Shown piece by piece: positions 1 through 9,864 of a stretch of 64,000 nucleotides of DNA. Positions within the stretch are counted from its first letter, which is position 1. Every line of letters starts with the position of its first letter. Both the position numbers and the translations under genes were made by a program. Under the pieces are notes generated by a model. It saw only the letters and a program-made list of their open reading frames with translations. It did not search any database and was not told the DNA's origin. The stretch lies in assembly GCA_015075405.1 (NCBI GenBank), contig JABTUK010000002.1, positions 124,001-188,000 on the forward strand, in the 5' to 3' direction. This stretch comes from Anaerolineales bacterium (GTDB lineage Bacteria; Chloroflexota; Anaerolineae; 4572-78; J111).

Positions 1-1937
1 TTTTCAACCGCCTGGCGGGCTGTCTCTTCAGGCGTCTGGAAAAGCGGGCCGATATCCACATCAAAGCCCATATCGGCAAAGGCGGTGGCGATGACCTTAG
101 CGCCCCGGTCGTGGCCGTCCTGGCCCATCTTGGCCACCAAGATGCGCGGGCGGCGGCCTTCCAACTGCTCAAATTCGTCGGCCATGCGCCTGACCACGGC
201 AATTTCTTCCTCTTCGCCAAACTCGCTGCTGTAAATGCCGGTAATGGAGCGGATGATGGCCTTGTGCCGGCCAAAGACCTTTTCCAAAGCGCTGGAAATC
301 TCACCCAGGCTGGCCCTGGCGCGGGCCGCCTCAATAGATAGGGCCAGCAGGTTGCCCTGGCCGTTTTCGGCGGCGTCAGTCAGCGCGTTCAGCGCCGCCT
401 CAACCCTGGCTTCATCCCGCTCTGCCCGCAGGCGGGCCAGCCGCTCAAGCTGGGCCTGACGCACGGCTGTATTGTCCACCTCCAAAATTTCAATCGGTTC
501 TTCTTTATCCAGGCGGTAGCGGTTGACGCCGACAATTGTTTCCTTGCCGGAGTCAATATACGCCTGCCGCCGGGCCGCGGCCTCTTCGATGCGCATCTTG
601 GGCAGGCCGGTTTCGATGGCTTTGGCCATCCCACCCAGCGACTCGACTTCCTGAATATGACCCCAGGCGCGGTGCATCAGCGCGTCGGTGAGGGCTTCGA
701 CGTAGAAGGAGCCGCCCCAGGGGTCAACTACCCGGCAAATGCCGGTCTCATCTTGCAGGTAAAGCTGGGTGTTGCGGGCAATTCGGGCCGAGAAGTCGGT
801 GGGCAGGGCAATGGCCTCGTCCAGCGAGTTGGTGTGCAACGATTGGGTGTGGCCCAACGCGGCGGCCATCGCTTCCATGCAGGTGCGGACCACATTATTG
901 AACGGGTCCTGCTCGGTCAGGCTCCAGCCCGACGTTTGGGAGTGAGTCCGCAGCGACATCGAGCTGTCCTTTTTGGGGTTGAACTGTTTGATGAGCTTGG
1001 CCCACAGCAGCCGGGCGGCCCGCATTTTGGCGACTTCCATAAAGTAGTTCATGCCAATGGCCCAGAAGAAGGACAAGCGCGGGGCAAAGGTGTCAATGTC
1101 CATGCCCGCTTTGAGGCCGGTGCGGACATATTCCAGGCCATCGGCCAGGGTGTAGGCCAGTTCCAGGTCGGCGGTGGCCCCGGCTTCCTGCATGTGGTAG
1201 CCGGAGATGCTGATGCTGTTGAACTTGGGCATATTCTGGGCGGTAAAGGCAAAAATATCGCCGATAATCCGCATAGAGGGTTCGGGCGGGTAGATGTAGG
1301 TATTCCGCACCATATATTCTTTGAGAATGTCGTTCTGGATGGTACCGGTCAACTGCTCGTGTTTGACCCCCTGCTCTTCGGCGGCGACGATGTAAAAAGC
1401 CAGGACCGGCAAAACTGCCCCATTCATGGTCATCGAGACCGACATTTGGTCGAGAGGAATCCCGTCAAACAGGATTTTCATGTCCAAAATGGAGTCAATC
1501 GCCACCCCGGCTTTGCCCACATCCCCCACCACCCGCGGATGCTCCGAGTCGTAGCCCCGGTGCGTGGCCAGGTCAAAGGCAATGGACAGTCCCTTCTGTC
1601 CGGCGGCCAAATTGCGGCGATAAAAAGCGTTGCTTTCCTCCGCCGTAGAGAAGCCGGCGTACTGGCGCACCGTCCAGGGCCGGGTGACATACATGGTCGG
1701 GTAGGGGCCGCGCAAAAACGGCGGCAGCCCGGCCACGTAGCCCAAATGCTCCAGATTTTGGGTGTCGGCCCCGCTGTAGAGCGGCTTGACGTCAATCTGC
1801 TCCATCGTTTTCCAGATAAATTCTTCGACCGGCAGGCCGGTTTCTTTTTCAAACTGCTCGCGCCAGCTTTTTTCATCCACCACGGGATAACCGGCGTCGA
1901 AATCCAATTGGGTAAAATCAGGATTTTTGCTCATCAT
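1..1937 (-). CDS. mutB: Methylmalonyl-CoA mutase large (catalytic) subunit, 3' end cut by window
   Basis: Cobalamin-dependent isomerisation of (R)-methylmalonyl-CoA and succinyl-CoA, the last step of propionyl-CoA assimilation; cytosolic, works as a heterodimer with the small subunit. I translated the minus strand from the ATG at 1937 and it stays open to base 1, about 645 residues. The N-terminal half reads as the substrate-binding TIM barrel, with family motifs such as [12 protein letters not shown] and [13 protein letters not shown]. The C-terminal part holds the B12-binding motif DGHDRG, whose His is the lower cobalt ligand. Its ATG shares the A at 1937 with the TGA of the small-subunit gene, so the two are translationally coupled. 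A second ATG follows immediately at 1934. The final part of the B12 domain lies outside the window. Identification is secure; only the 3' end is missing. Confidence 0.96.
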   Translation of the reverse strand, partial: MMSKNPDFTQLDFDAGYPVVDEKSWREQFEKETGLPVEEFIWKTMEQIDVKPLYSGADTQNLEHLGYVAGLPPFLRGPYPTMYVTRPWTVRQYAGFSTAEESNAFYRRNLAAGQKGLSIAFDLATHRGYDSEHPRVVGDVGKAGVAIDSILDMKILFDGIPLDQMSVSMTMNGAVLPVLAFYIVAAEEQGVKHEQLTGTIQNDILKEYMVRNTYIYPPEPSMRIIGDIFAFTAQNMPKFNSISISGYHMQEAGATADLELAYTLADGLEYVRTGLKAGMDIDTFAPRLSFFWAIGMNYFMEVAKMRAARLLWAKLIKQFNPKKDSSMSLRTHSQTSGWSLTEQDPFNNVVRTCMEAMAAALGHTQSLHTNSLDEAIALPTDFSARIARNTQLYLQDETGICRVVDPWGGSFYVEALTDALMHRAWGHIQEVESLGGMAKAIETGLPKMRIEEAAARRQAYIDSGKETIVGVNRYRLDKEEPIEILEVDNTAVRQAQLERLARLRAERDEARVEAALNALTDAAENGQGNLLALSIEAARARASLGEISSALEKVFGRHKAIIRSITGIYSSEFGEEEEIAVVRRMADEFEQLEGRRPRILVAKMGQDGHDRGAKVIATAFADMGFDVDIGPLFQTPEETARQAVE

Positions 1938-4096
1938 CAGGCTCCTACACCCAGCTTTTGCTGCAAGTTCGACAACATTTCGACCACATTGGCCCGCACG
2001 TGGATAAAATCATCCACCCCGGCGGCCCGGTGAGCCTCAACCTGGTCGGCGGGATAACCGGCCAGAATTACCAGCGTGTCGGGTTTGGCCGCTTTGATTT
2101 GTTGGGTCAGCGGGGGGACGAGTTCGGGATAAGTCTCATCGGTGGAGCAGATGACGACGATGGGCGCGCCAGAGGCCAGGGCGGCCTGGGCCGCCTGGCC
2201 AACCGTGCCAAAACCATCGTTGCTGATAACCTCAAAGCCGCCCACCTGGAAAAACCCGGTCGAGAAGTCGGCGCGGGCCTTGTGCTGCGGGATTGGCCCC
2301 ATGTTGGCCAAAAAAACTTTGGGCCGGCCGCCGGTTTTCGCCTGAAATCCTTCGGCGGCCCGGCGCAAACCCTCAAATCTTTCGGCCAGGCGATGGCTGC
2401 GGAGGGGCGTAATCGTCAGGGGCGTCTCGTCGCCCTGGCGCAGCGTCCGGGCAATTTCGCCCAGAGTGGCTCCAGCCAAAGCCGCCTCGATGGCCGCTTC
2501 AATCACTCCATCCGGGCCGGCATTGAGAATATTAGCCAGTTTTTCCAGGACCACTGTGCTGGCCTCGTTGTCCAGAGCGGTGCGATATTCGCCGATGTGG
2601 GCGGCGCGTTTTTTGCGCAAGGTTTCATAGTCAGAGGTGCGGGTGGCGATAGGGGTTTCTTTGAGATTGGGGTACTGATTGGTTCCGACCAAGATATCCC
2701 GGCGCAAAGCCAGGTTTGTCTGGCGTAGTTCGGCGGTTTGAGCAATCTGCTCCTGCGGAAAACCGGCGGCCAGCGCTGCGGCCATGCCGCCCTGTTTCTC
2801 AACTTCCTGGAACAGCGCCCAGGCTTTGCGGGCCACTTGGTCGGTCAGCTTTTCGACATACCAGGCCCCGCCCGCCGGGTCAATCACCCGGGTCAGATGG
2901 CTTTCCTGCTGCAAAATGATTTGCGTATTGCGGGCAATGCGCCGGGAAAATTCGTCGGGCAGACCCATAGCTTCGTCAAAACAACTGACGTGCAAACTGT
3001 CACAGCCGCCGACTACGCCGGCAAAAGCCTCGGTGGTGGCGCGCAGCATGTTGACATAGGGATCGTAAATGGTTTTGTTATAGGCCGAGGTGCGGACGTG
3101 CAGCGCCATCTTCTGGGAGTCGGCGCTGCCGCCAAAGGCTGCGACTGCTTTGGCCCAGAGCAGCCGGGCCGCCCGCAGCTTGGCGACTTCCATAAAATAG
3201 TTGGCTCCGACCGAGAAAGAGAAACGGATGCGGGGGGCCACAACATCAACATCCAGGTTGCGGGCCAGCATCTCGCGCACATATTCAACCGCCGTAGCCA
3301 GCACAAAGGCCAATTCCTGCACAGCGTGCGCGCCGCTGTTGTGATAGGGCTGGCTGTGGACCGTGACCATGCGCAGGTGAGGGGCATTGGCTCTGGCCCA
3401 GGTGATGAGTTGGGCCATGCGGTCATAGCCGCCGGCCAACGAGCGGGGGTAAGTACCCGACTGGGCCAGGATGCCCAAAGGGTCCATCTCGATGCCGCCG
3501 CGCAGTTTTTCAACCGTTTTTTTCTGCCGCCGCACCAGGGCCATCAGCACTGCCGTAGTTGGCAGCGCCGCCGAAATGGCCTGCGCATACAGCGGCGTTT
3601 GTTCCAGGTCAATCCCGGCCAAAGCTCTAGCCAGATCGTCCACCGTCGCAATGGAGACGCCCCCCTGCCCCACATCGCCCGCGCTGGCCTCGTCGGGGTC
3701 GTGGCCCAGCAGGGTCGCCGTATCCAGGATGAGGGTCAGGGCCGTCTGGCCGCGTTCCAGATCATGCCGGGCGGCCTGGTTGAACTCTTCGGGGGTGCTG
3801 TAGGGAAGTTCCTGCGAGATGAGCCACGGCGCGGCGGTGTAACCGGCGGCGTGGCTGCCCCGCACAAAGGGAAAAGCGCCGGGCCAGGAGTTGACGTGAG
3901 CCAGGCCGGCGACATCTTCCTGCCGGTACATGGGCTGCAAATCAATCCCTTCATAGGTTTTGCCGATTAACTTCTTCTCAAAAGGCACGCCCTTGAGGGT
4001 TTGTTCGGCAGCCTGACGCCAGGCTTCATAAGAGGGGGCTGAAAATTCGGTTAACAGCCGCCCATTGCCCGAAACGGGCTGCTCTTGGTTTGCCAT
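1937..4096 (-). CDS. mutA: Methylmalonyl-CoA mutase small subunit
   Basis: Non-catalytic partner of the mutase large subunit, needed for the stable heterodimer. The 719-residue product has the mutase barrel (residues about 40-550) and a C-terminal B12-like Rossmann domain. Where the catalytic subunit has DGHDRG, this protein has [11 protein letters not shown], so the cobalt-binding DxHxxG is absent, as expected for a small subunit. A strong Shine-Dalgarno AGGAGG lies just upstream of the ATG at 4096. The stop codon overlaps the start of mutB. No mutase chaperone (MeaB/ArgK) or epimerase gene lies in the visible neighbourhood. Upstream is a hairpin of heptamer repeats rather than an obvious consensus promoter. 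Confidence 0.95.
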   Translation of the reverse strand: MANQEQPVSGNGRLLTEFSAPSYEAWRQAAEQTLKGVPFEKKLIGKTYEGIDLQPMYRQEDVAGLAHVNSWPGAFPFVRGSHAAGYTAAPWLISQELPYSTPEEFNQAARHDLERGQTALTLILDTATLLGHDPDEASAGDVGQGGVSIATVDDLARALAGIDLEQTPLYAQAISAALPTTAVLMALVRRQKKTVEKLRGGIEMDPLGILAQSGTYPRSLAGGYDRMAQLITWARANAPHLRMVTVHSQPYHNSGAHAVQELAFVLATAVEYVREMLARNLDVDVVAPRIRFSFSVGANYFMEVAKLRAARLLWAKAVAAFGGSADSQKMALHVRTSAYNKTIYDPYVNMLRATTEAFAGVVGGCDSLHVSCFDEAMGLPDEFSRRIARNTQIILQQESHLTRVIDPAGGAWYVEKLTDQVARKAWALFQEVEKQGGMAAALAAGFPQEQIAQTAELRQTNLALRRDILVGTNQYPNLKETPIATRTSDYETLRKKRAAHIGEYRTALDNEASTVVLEKLANILNAGPDGVIEAAIEAALAGATLGEIARTLRQGDETPLTITPLRSHRLAERFEGLRRAAEGFQAKTGGRPKVFLANMGPIPQHKARADFSTGFFQVGGFEVISNDGFGTVGQAAQAALASGAPIVVICSTDETYPELVPPLTQQIKAAKPDTLVILAGYPADQVEAHRAAGVDDFIHVRANVVEMLSNLQQKLGVGA

Positions 4097-4118
4097 AGAG
4101 TATCCTCCTCGTAAATAA

Positions 4119-4194
4119 GACCGGGGACCGAAGACCGGAGACAGGTCAGGCCCTACGGCAGAGTCCCGGTCGTCGGTCCTCGGTCTCCGGTCAT
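4119..4194. repeat. Palindromic heptamer array, unit GACCGRR
   Basis: Left arm is four 7-nt units (GACCGGG, GACCGAA, GACCGGA, GACAGGT); the right arm is the inverse series ending TCCGGTC. Closely related arrays occur at 19677-19743 and 34704-34765. Confidence 0.85.
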
Positions 4195-4533
4195 TACCAG
4201 TAAAAAATTTTCACACTTCACATTATTTCGAACATGTTTCAGGAGGCATGGGTAATTATTATAACCCGCGCCTGAACACTACCAAAATTCTCGCTATTCT
4301 GATGATGAAGGGGGGCGAAAATCTTTTTCCATGATAGGGTTCAACCCAGACCCTCACAAGTGTCAAATGTCACAGTTTGGATAGGTCATGCTTCCCGATT
4401 GGGAAAATTGGCACAATTGGCCCGAAATAAAAAAGCCTCTCATTGTAACATCCCCTCGTTTGAAATTGTTTGCATCCTACTGACCCGGAGAGGGCAATTT
4501 GTTCATAACCTCAAATCTGAATAAGATAGAAAC

Positions 4534-4589
4534 GATTTACGATTTTAGATTTACGATTTTGGATTTTTAATCTCCAATCTCCATTTACC
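4534..4589. repeat. Heptamer array, unit GATTTAC/GATTTTN then AATCTCC
   Basis: Five 7-nt units of GATTTAC type run into inverse units AATCTCC AATCTCC, making a hairpin that ends directly before the AGGAGG ribosome-binding site (4591-4596) of the gene at 4605. The same GATTTAC unit recurs inside a coding sequence at 6571-6612. Confidence 0.8.
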
Positions 4590-4604
4590 CAGGAGGCAGA
4601 CCTG

Positions 4605-5816
4605 ATGACAAAAATCATTCTTCTCGGCGGAGCCGGGATTATCGGCAAAGTGATTGCCCGCGATTTGGCGTTGACCGGCGACGTAACCGAAATTGTGGTG
4701 GCTGATTTGAACGAGGCCGGGGCGCAGGCAACGGTGGATAAGGCCGCCCCGCGAGACAGTCGCTTCAAAGCTGCGGCCATTGACGTGACCGACCAGGCCG
4801 CGCTGGTCAAGCTGCTGCGCGGAGCCGACTGCGTGATCAACAGCGTGCAGTATTACTTCAACCTCGACGTGATGCGGGCCTGTCTGGAGGCGGGCTGCCA
4901 TTACCTGGATTTGGGCGGGCTGTTCCACACTACCCGCAAGCAGTTGGAATTGAACGAAGATTTTCAAGCCAAAGGGCTGACCGCCATCCTCGGCCTCGGC
5001 TCTTGCCCCGGCATTGCCAATGTCCAGCCGGCCCTGGTGGCCGACCGTTTCGACACCATCCGCTCGATCAAAATTTACAACGGCGCAACGACTGACTCCA
5101 GGGACAGCCTGGCCTGGCCCTACTCCCTGGCGACCATTCTGGACGAGATGACCGAAAAGCCGGTGGTTTTCCGCGACGGCCAATTTATCGAACTAGAACC
5201 GCTGTCCGAAGAGGAAGCCTTTGATTTCCGCGCCCCCATCGGCCACCGCCTGGCCCACCTGACCCTCCACTCCGAAGCGGCCACGCTGCCGCTGAGCTAC
5301 GCCCACAAAGGGGTGCAGGAGTGTTTCTTCAAAATCAATTTCTTTGGCTACAGCGAAAAAGCCTTCCGCCGCTTGCAGGGGTTGACCCAACTGGGTCTGG
5401 GCGATAAAACCCCGGTCAAGGTCAAAGCCAAATTGCCGGGTGGGGAGTTGGTTGAGGTCGAGGTGCGCCCCCGCGACGTGTTGAGTGAAGTCCTGCTCCG
5501 CAGCGAAGCTACCCAACGCGGCGAAAATCTCGGCTTCAAAGATATTGCGACGGTGGTCGAGGGGAGCAAAAATGGCCGGCCGCTGACCATTCGAGTAGAT
5601 ACGACGGCCTGGCCGCATGAGGCGTATGGCGTCAGCGGCGGAACGTTGGTGGTCGGTGTGCCGCCGGCGGTGGTCGCTCGCTGGCTGGCGGCCGGGGAGG
5701 TGGCGGCCAAAGGGGTTTGTCCGCCGGAAACGAGTGTTGATCCGGGGCGTTTTTTTAAGGCGTTAGCCGAGCGCCGGATTCAGACCGAAGTGACGGTGAC
5801 AGAGCAGGTGGCGTAG
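4605..5816 (+). CDS. Saccharopine dehydrogenase-like NAD(P)-dependent oxidoreductase
   Basis: Family member of the LYS9/Lys1-type saccharopine reductases; the true substrate is not readable from the sequence. The 403-residue product starts with a Rossmann motif (GGAGIIGKVIARDL, residues 7-20), then the NAD(P)-binding domain (to about 130) with ADLNEAG after strand 2, and a C-terminal substrate domain with the family motif GLGSCPGIANV near 125-140. AGGAGG sits 8 bases before the ATG, making the start firm. It stands alone, divergent from mutA. A lysine-degradation or other amino-acid dehydrogenase role is possible, but no lysine pathway gene lies beside it. Confidence 0.85.
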   Translation: MTKIILLGGAGIIGKVIARDLALTGDVTEIVVADLNEAGAQATVDKAAPRDSRFKAAAIDVTDQAALVKLLRGADCVINSVQYYFNLDVMRACLEAGCHYLDLGGLFHTTRKQLELNEDFQAKGLTAILGLGSCPGIANVQPALVADRFDTIRSIKIYNGATTDSRDSLAWPYSLATILDEMTEKPVVFRDGQFIELEPLSEEEAFDFRAPIGHRLAHLTLHSEAATLPLSYAHKGVQECFFKINFFGYSEKAFRRLQGLTQLGLGDKTPVKVKAKLPGGELVEVEVRPRDVLSEVLLRSEATQRGENLGFKDIATVVEGSKNGRPLTIRVDTTAWPHEAYGVSGGTLVVGVPPAVVARWLAAGEVAAKGVCPPETSVDPGRFFKALAERRIQTEVTVTEQVA

Positions 5817-5836
5817 AGGATTAGTAGATCTAAATT

Positions 5837-5889
5837 TGAGGAGCAAGCACGCCCCGTGCGGCACGTAGGCGTACCGTACTCCTTCAAAA
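5837..5889. repeat. Short member of the GAGGAG...GCACG hairpin family
   Basis: Imperfect palindrome with a GAGGAGCAAGCACGCC arm and inverse GGCGTACCGTACTCCTTC arm; a truncated relative of the cores at 10371-10428 and within 15085-15181. Confidence 0.6.
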
Positions 5890-5900
5890 ATAGCTTTGCC

Positions 5901-5929
5901 GGAGTCCAAAAGCTATGCTTTTGGACTCC
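5901..5929. repeat. Perfect 13-bp hairpin GGAGTCCAAAAGC, loop TAT
   Basis: GGAGTCCAAAAGC and GCTTTTGGACTCC flank a 3-nt loop, followed on the plus strand by ATTTT. It may terminate transcription of the gene ending at 5816. The same architecture recurs at 21260-21288 and, expanded, at 12959-13005. Confidence 0.75.
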
Positions 5930-6016
5930 ATTTTCATCATTGGTGGTATGCCGTCAGGCTCGTGATGACTCCTCAGAAATTGGCTCCAGCGAGTATCTTT
6001 ACTGCGGCACGGGCGT

Positions 6017-6214
6017 TTAAAGATTGTCCACAATATTGGAGAAAACGTTGCCCACAACCGGACCCAGCAACAACAAAATGGCAATAAGACAGATTGGCAG
6101 AAGAATAAACACAGCCAATAGCGCCACAATAATAATGGCGGCGCTGCTGCCTGAGTCGGACGGCACAAAAGTAACGTTGTCGGCGGCTGAAAAGGTTGTC
6201 TCTTTACGCACCAC
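6017..6214 (-). CDS. Small membrane protein, possibly the C-terminal remnant of an RDD-family protein
   Basis: A 65-residue frame (GTG start) with a Ser/Asp-rich stretch followed by a hydrophobic segment, residues about 27-55, long enough for one or two membrane helices. Codons upstream in the same frame, up to a TAA at 6257-6259, read GWHDKIAGTYVVRKE, which resembles the end of RDD-family membrane proteins (GWHDKxAGTxVV). One base of frameshift further upstream would add WLNRVH, again as in RDD proteins. This is therefore either a decayed RDD gene or a short protein reusing its tail. Function unknown; expression uncertain. Confidence 0.4.
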   Translation of the reverse strand: MVRKETTFSAADNVTFVPSDSGSSAAIIIVALLAVFILLPICLIAILLLLGPVVGNVFSNIVDNL

Positions 6215-6317
6215 GTAAGTGCCGGCAATTTTGTCGTGCCAGCCCGGTGAACCCGATTAAGCCAAATTGTCACTTCGTCCGCTTTACGGTAAACTGACTG
6301 CTTCATCAGGCCCGCGC

Positions 6318-7811
6318 ATGACGACCTACTCTTTTGAAACGCCCACCAAAGTCACCCCATGTGCTGCCCAGGACTGGCTGCTGTCCCTGGCGCAACTGTG
6401 GGGCTTGACCCTCCTCACCTTGCATCTGGCCGCCCCTCACCTGCCCGAAGCGACCTTCTGGAGCCTGTGGCCCTACACCTTTTTTTCACCCTGGCTCGGC
6501 TGGGCACTGGCTTTGCTGGCCGGCGCATTGATTATCCCGACCATCCATCAAATGGTCCTGGCAGGGTTACGATTTACGATTTACGATTTACGATTTACGA
6601 TTTACGATTTATGTTTCACGCCTCACGCCTCACGCCTCACGCCTCACGCTTGGTTTGTCCTCATCGCCCTTCTCTCCGGGCTGCTCTTCTGGCTGGCCCG
6701 GCTGCGTCACCTGCGCTGGGGCGACTCCTATTTATTAACCAGAGCTTTGTCCACGCCCGATCTGGAACTGCGGGTCATTTACAACTGGCAGGCCCCGTTC
6801 ACCGTCTTTCTGCACCAGCGGCTGTGGCAGTTTGTCGCCAATCCGCTGCTCGGCTGGCCGGTGGAGAGTGTTTACGCGACGACCAGTATTATTTGCGGCA
6901 TGGTTTTTGTTTATCTGCTGCTCACTTTTACCGCCCGCCTGGGCCGCAGCCCGCTGGAAAGCGCAGTTGTGGCTGGACTGGTTTTGACCACCGGCTCCAT
7001 GCAATTATTTTTTGGTTATGTCGAAAATTACACCCTGATCTCGTTGGGGCTGCTGGTAACGCTCTTTTTGGGCTGGCGGGCGTTAGCCGGAGAGATTCCC
7101 CTGGTTTGGCCGGTGCTGGCCCTCTCGCTGACCAATGCCTTTCACCCTTCGACGGTTTTTTTGTGGCCGGGGATGTGGCTGTTGAGCTGGCTGTGCTGGC
7201 AGCGAGGCCGTGTCTCAACGATCGGGGCGATCTGGCAAATCCTACTGCCGCCGCTGCTGGTTGGAGCGAGCGTGTTGGCTTTGATGGAAAGCGGCGGTCA
7301 CGGCCTGGCCGCGCTGTTAGGTAAGGACCGGCCCGGCGGCGGCGATGGGGTCTGGTTTGTGCCCTTGTTTGAAATTGACCCGGAGTGGCAAAAGTATCAG
7401 CCCTACACCATGTTTTCGGCGGCGCACCTGCTGGATTGGCTCAACGTCCATCTGCTCATTTCCCCGTTTGGCCTGCCCCTGCTGGCGCTAATTTTGATGG
7501 CCCGCTTCCGTTTCGACCTGACCCTGTTCGACCGGTCTGCCGAGCGGGATTTTGGCTACTTCTTGGCCGTTATGGCCGCCATGTACGTTCTGCTAACCTG
7601 GCTGTGGAACCCCGATTACGGCGGGCGCAAGGATTGGGATTTGTTCGCGCCCTCGGCTTTTGTCTACACCCTGCTGGCCGGTTTGCTGCTGGTTCGCGCC
7701 GTAACAGACCGGGCCAAACTCGCCCAGGCCAGCCTCTTCCTCATTGCCGTTTCCCTGCTGCACACCGCCGCCTGGATTTTTGCCAATACTCACCCCCTGC
7801 CGAGAGAGTAG
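6318..7811 (+). CDS. Multipass inner-membrane protein with an in-frame heptamer-repeat insertion
   Basis: About 497 residues with ten or more hydrophobic segments spread along the length; no catalytic motif that I recognise. The layout (long membrane protein with VIYNWQAPFTVFLHQ and FFGYVENYTL) recalls the large GT39/PMT-like or O-antigen-polymerase-like groups, but this is a guess. I prefer the ATG at 6318 (MTTYSFET) over an in-frame TTG at 6267. Between predicted helices 2 and 3 the gene contains six GATTTAC-type and five TCACGCC-type heptamers (6571-6650), translated as LRFTIYDLRFTIYDL and then SRLTPHA-type repeats, without breaking the frame. The stop codon TAG is itself part of the next repeat array. 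Confidence 0.7.
   Translation: MTTYSFETPTKVTPCAAQDWLLSLAQLWGLTLLTLHLAAPHLPEATFWSLWPYTFFSPWLGWALALLAGALIIPTIHQMVLAGLRFTIYDLRFTIYDLCFTPHASRLTPHAWFVLIALLSGLLFWLARLRHLRWGDSYLLTRALSTPDLELRVIYNWQAPFTVFLHQRLWQFVANPLLGWPVESVYATTSIICGMVFVYLLLTFTARLGRSPLESAVVAGLVLTTGSMQLFFGYVENYTLISLGLLVTLFLGWRALAGEIPLVWPVLALSLTNAFHPSTVFLWPGMWLLSWLCWQRGRVSTIGAIWQILLPPLLVGASVLALMESGGHGLAALLGKDRPGGGDGVWFVPLFEIDPEWQKYQPYTMFSAAHLLDWLNVHLLISPFGLPLLALILMARFRFDLTLFDRSAERDFGYFLAVMAAMYVLLTWLWNPDYGGRKDWDLFAPSAFVYTLLAGLLLVRAVTDRAKLAQASLFLIAVSLLHTAAWIFANTHPLPRE
6571..6650. repeat. Two adjoining heptamer arrays inside a coding sequence
   Basis: GATTTAC x5 plus GATTTAT (6571-6612), three linking bases, then TCACGCC x4 plus TCACGCT (6616-6650). 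Seven nucleotides repeated three times encode a 7-residue peptide repeat (RFTIYDL). The reading frame through 6318-7811 is preserved. Confidence 0.9.
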
Positions 7812-7869
7812 ACAGTAGACAGTAGACGGGGTGTTTTCCCTGTCTACCGTCTACCGTCTGCCGTCTACC
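7806..7869. repeat. Palindromic heptamer array, unit GTAGACA / inverse CGTCTAC
   Basis: Left arm of AGTAGAC units, loop GGGGTGTTTTCCC, right arm of CGTCTAC-type units. The left arm contains the TAG stop codon (7809-7811) of the upstream membrane protein. Related units occur at 20041-20064, 25217-25274 and 50316-50347. Confidence 0.85.
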
Positions 7870-7954
7870 TTTTTAGGATAAATGGGCAATTGACTTCACC
7901 CCGGCGTAGCCTGTACAATCGGTTTGTAGTTAATGTTAACTCCCCTGATGACAG

Positions 7955-9391
7955 ATGCGTGACGCCGATTTACAGGAACTCCAAAAAGATACCTTTACCG
8001 TTGTCATTTTTTTGGTGGCAACGTTGGCCTTGATTTTGTTCTATGTTATGCTGCTGGCCCAATCTTTTGCTGCCCCGGCCAACCAGGGAGATTACCGCTT
8101 CTGGTGGCTGCCCTCCACCCTGACCGCTGTTGTTTGTGTCCTCAGCTATAAATTATACCATGATGACCATTTTCGCTGGGCCACTTATGTTTTTGTAGGC
8201 GGGCTGATCCTGACCGTCCTCTCTTTTATGCTCTGGCCCAACTCGGATTTTAACACGCTGCACGTCTATTTGCTGCTGTTAATTGTGGCGATGGCCGGTT
8301 TGTTAATCAGTCCCCAGGCAGCCGCGCAGACAGCTATCTTTGCCGTAGCCGCAACCCTGCTGGTCGCGTTCTATTTTTATGGATTTTCCTGGCAAACGGC
8401 TCGCCCGTTGATTGCGCCGCTTCTCATGACCTGCGGTATGGCTGTGGTCAGTTGGGTCAGCTCCGACCATCTGACAACGGCTATGGGTTGGGCGTTGAAC
8501 AGCCAGGAGCGCGCTCACCAGCGGACGCAGGAACTTTTTGAAAGCCAGCAGGAATTAAAAAAGGCTTATCAACTCCTGGAAACCACCAACCTCCGGCTCA
8601 AAGCCGCCGAAGCCGCCGCCGTCGAAGCAAACCGGCTAAAAACGCGCTTTATCACCAACCTCAGCCATGAACTGCGCACCCCTTTGAACGCAATCATCAA
8701 CTTCTCTTATATCCTCTCCAAAAGTCATCACGGGGCCGTTACCCAGGAGCAGGCCGACTATCTCAACCGCATTCACAACTCTGGCGAACTGTTGCTACAA
8801 ATTGTCAACGACTTGTTGGACCTGGCTAAAATTGAAGCCGGCCAGATGGAGCTATTTAAAGAGCAGGTTGACCTGGCGGCGGTGAGCCAGAGCGTCATGA
8901 CGACTGTTTCCGGCCTGATCACCGATAAGCCGGTTGAATTACGCCAGGAAATCGCCCCGGCGCTGCCGCGCATCATCGGCGATGAAACCCGTTTGCGGCA
9001 AGTGCTGCTCAATCTGCTGGGTAACGCCGTCAAGTATACCGACCGGGGCAGCATAACCCTCCGTGCGGCTCAAAACGGCGGGGGTTTTGTCAAAGTGAGC
9101 GTCATTGATACCGGCATTGGCATCCGCCCCGAAGATTTTGAGCGGATTTTTGAGGAATTTCAGCAAACCGAGGAAGCCTTTGCCCTGAGAAAAGTGGGCA
9201 CGGGGCTGGGCTTACCCATCAGCAAAAAGTTTGTCGAGTTGCACGGCGGGAAATTATGGGTTGAAAGTATACCGGGGCATGGCGCGGCTTTCCATTTTAC
9301 CCTGCCCGTTGCCCCCGCCGACCTCCCGTTCCCTGAAATTCCGCCGGTGTTGAGCCAAAATTTTGTGGAAAGTAAGGTAACAACCTCATGA
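7955..9391 (+). CDS. Membrane-bound sensor histidine kinase
   Basis: Sensor of a two-component system. The 478-residue protein has a block of about six membrane helices (residues 15-180), a coiled-coil linker (190-230), a HisKA domain with NLSHELRTPL (phospho-acceptor His238), and a HATPase domain with the N box (LLNLLGNAVKYT), G1 box (DTGIGI) and G2 box (GTGLGLPISKKFVELHGG). There is no HAMP or PAS domain and the ligand is unknown. The stop codon overlaps the start of the response-regulator gene (ATGA), so the pair is translationally coupled and almost certainly cognate. Confidence 0.93.
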   Translation: MRDADLQELQKDTFTVVIFLVATLALILFYVMLLAQSFAAPANQGDYRFWWLPSTLTAVVCVLSYKLYHDDHFRWATYVFVGGLILTVLSFMLWPNSDFNTLHVYLLLLIVAMAGLLISPQAAAQTAIFAVAATLLVAFYFYGFSWQTARPLIAPLLMTCGMAVVSWVSSDHLTTAMGWALNSQERAHQRTQELFESQQELKKAYQLLETTNLRLKAAEAAAVEANRLKTRFITNLSHELRTPLNAIINFSYILSKSHHGAVTQEQADYLNRIHNSGELLLQIVNDLLDLAKIEAGQMELFKEQVDLAAVSQSVMTTVSGLITDKPVELRQEIAPALPRIIGDETRLRQVLLNLLGNAVKYTDRGSITLRAAQNGGGFVKVSVIDTGIGIRPEDFERIFEEFQQTEEAFALRKVGTGLGLPISKKFVELHGGKLWVESIPGHGAAFHFTLPVAPADLPFPEIPPVLSQNFVESKVTTS

Positions 9392-9798
9392 AAACCAGCC
9401 TGGAAAACGCGACGATTATTGTGGTTGAGGATGATCCCAATTCTTATTTAGCCACCCTCGACCTGCTCCAAATGGAAGGCGCGACTTCAGTTCACTGCTG
9501 TAGTTCCGGCCACAGCGCCATTGCCCTGGCCGAAAGCCTACCTCAGGTAGACCTGTTTTTGGTTGACATCTACATGCCCGGCGAAACCGGCTATGATATT
9601 ATCAAACAAATTCGCCGCCATCCCCAATTGGCGCACAGCAAAGTGGTCGCCTTGACTGCCAGCGTCATGTATGATGACATCCGGCGGGTCAAAGAGGCCG
9701 GGTTTGATAGTTTTATCGGCAAGCCGGTTCGCCCGGTGCGATTTGCCAACCAGGTTCGGGAAATCTTGGGTGGCGAAGTTCTGTGGGAATGGCGTTAG
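9388..9798 (+). CDS. Single-domain response regulator (REC only)
   Basis: CheY-like receiver of 136 residues without an output domain: acidic pair VEDD near 10-13, phospho-acceptor Asp60 in LFLVDIYMPG, Thr/Ser at VVALTAS, and conserved Lys in IGKPVRP. It is coupled to the kinase by a 4-base overlap. Lacking a DNA-binding or enzymatic domain, it must act by protein contact or as a phosphorelay intermediate; the partner is not visible nearby. A good rho-independent terminator follows at 9816-9848. Confidence 0.93.
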   Translation: MKTSLENATIIVVEDDPNSYLATLDLLQMEGATSVHCCSSGHSAIALAESLPQVDLFLVDIYMPGETGYDIIKQIRRHPQLAHSKVVALTASVMYDDIRRVKEAGFDSFIGKPVRPVRFANQVREILGGEVLWEWR

Positions 9799-9815
9799 TT
9801 CTCATTTGCCCTTTC

Positions 9816-9848
9816 AAGCCGCCTGCCATCGGGCGGCTTTTTGTTTTT
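9816..9848 (+). terminator. Rho-independent terminator after the two-component operon
   Basis: Stem AAGCCGCC / GGCGGCTT with an 8-nt loop, followed by a T-rich run (TTTTTGTTTTT), 17 bases after the response-regulator stop. Confidence 0.85.
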
Positions 9849-9864
9849 CATGACACAGACTTTA

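Larger units (their letters stand above)
4097..4604. other. Intergenic region between divergent mutA and saccharopine-dehydrogenase-like gene
   Basis: About 500 bases with no convincing gene. It holds one palindromic heptamer array at the mutA side (4119-4194) and another immediately before the downstream gene (4534-4589). The AT-rich middle must carry the promoters for both flanking genes, but I see no consensus sigma-70 pair. Confidence 0.7.

Noticed and set aside
657..3970. Long open frames on the plus strand opposite the mutase genes
   Set aside because: They are antisense shadows of GC-rich mutA/mutB codons and show no protein family motif; the minus-strand products are unmistakable.
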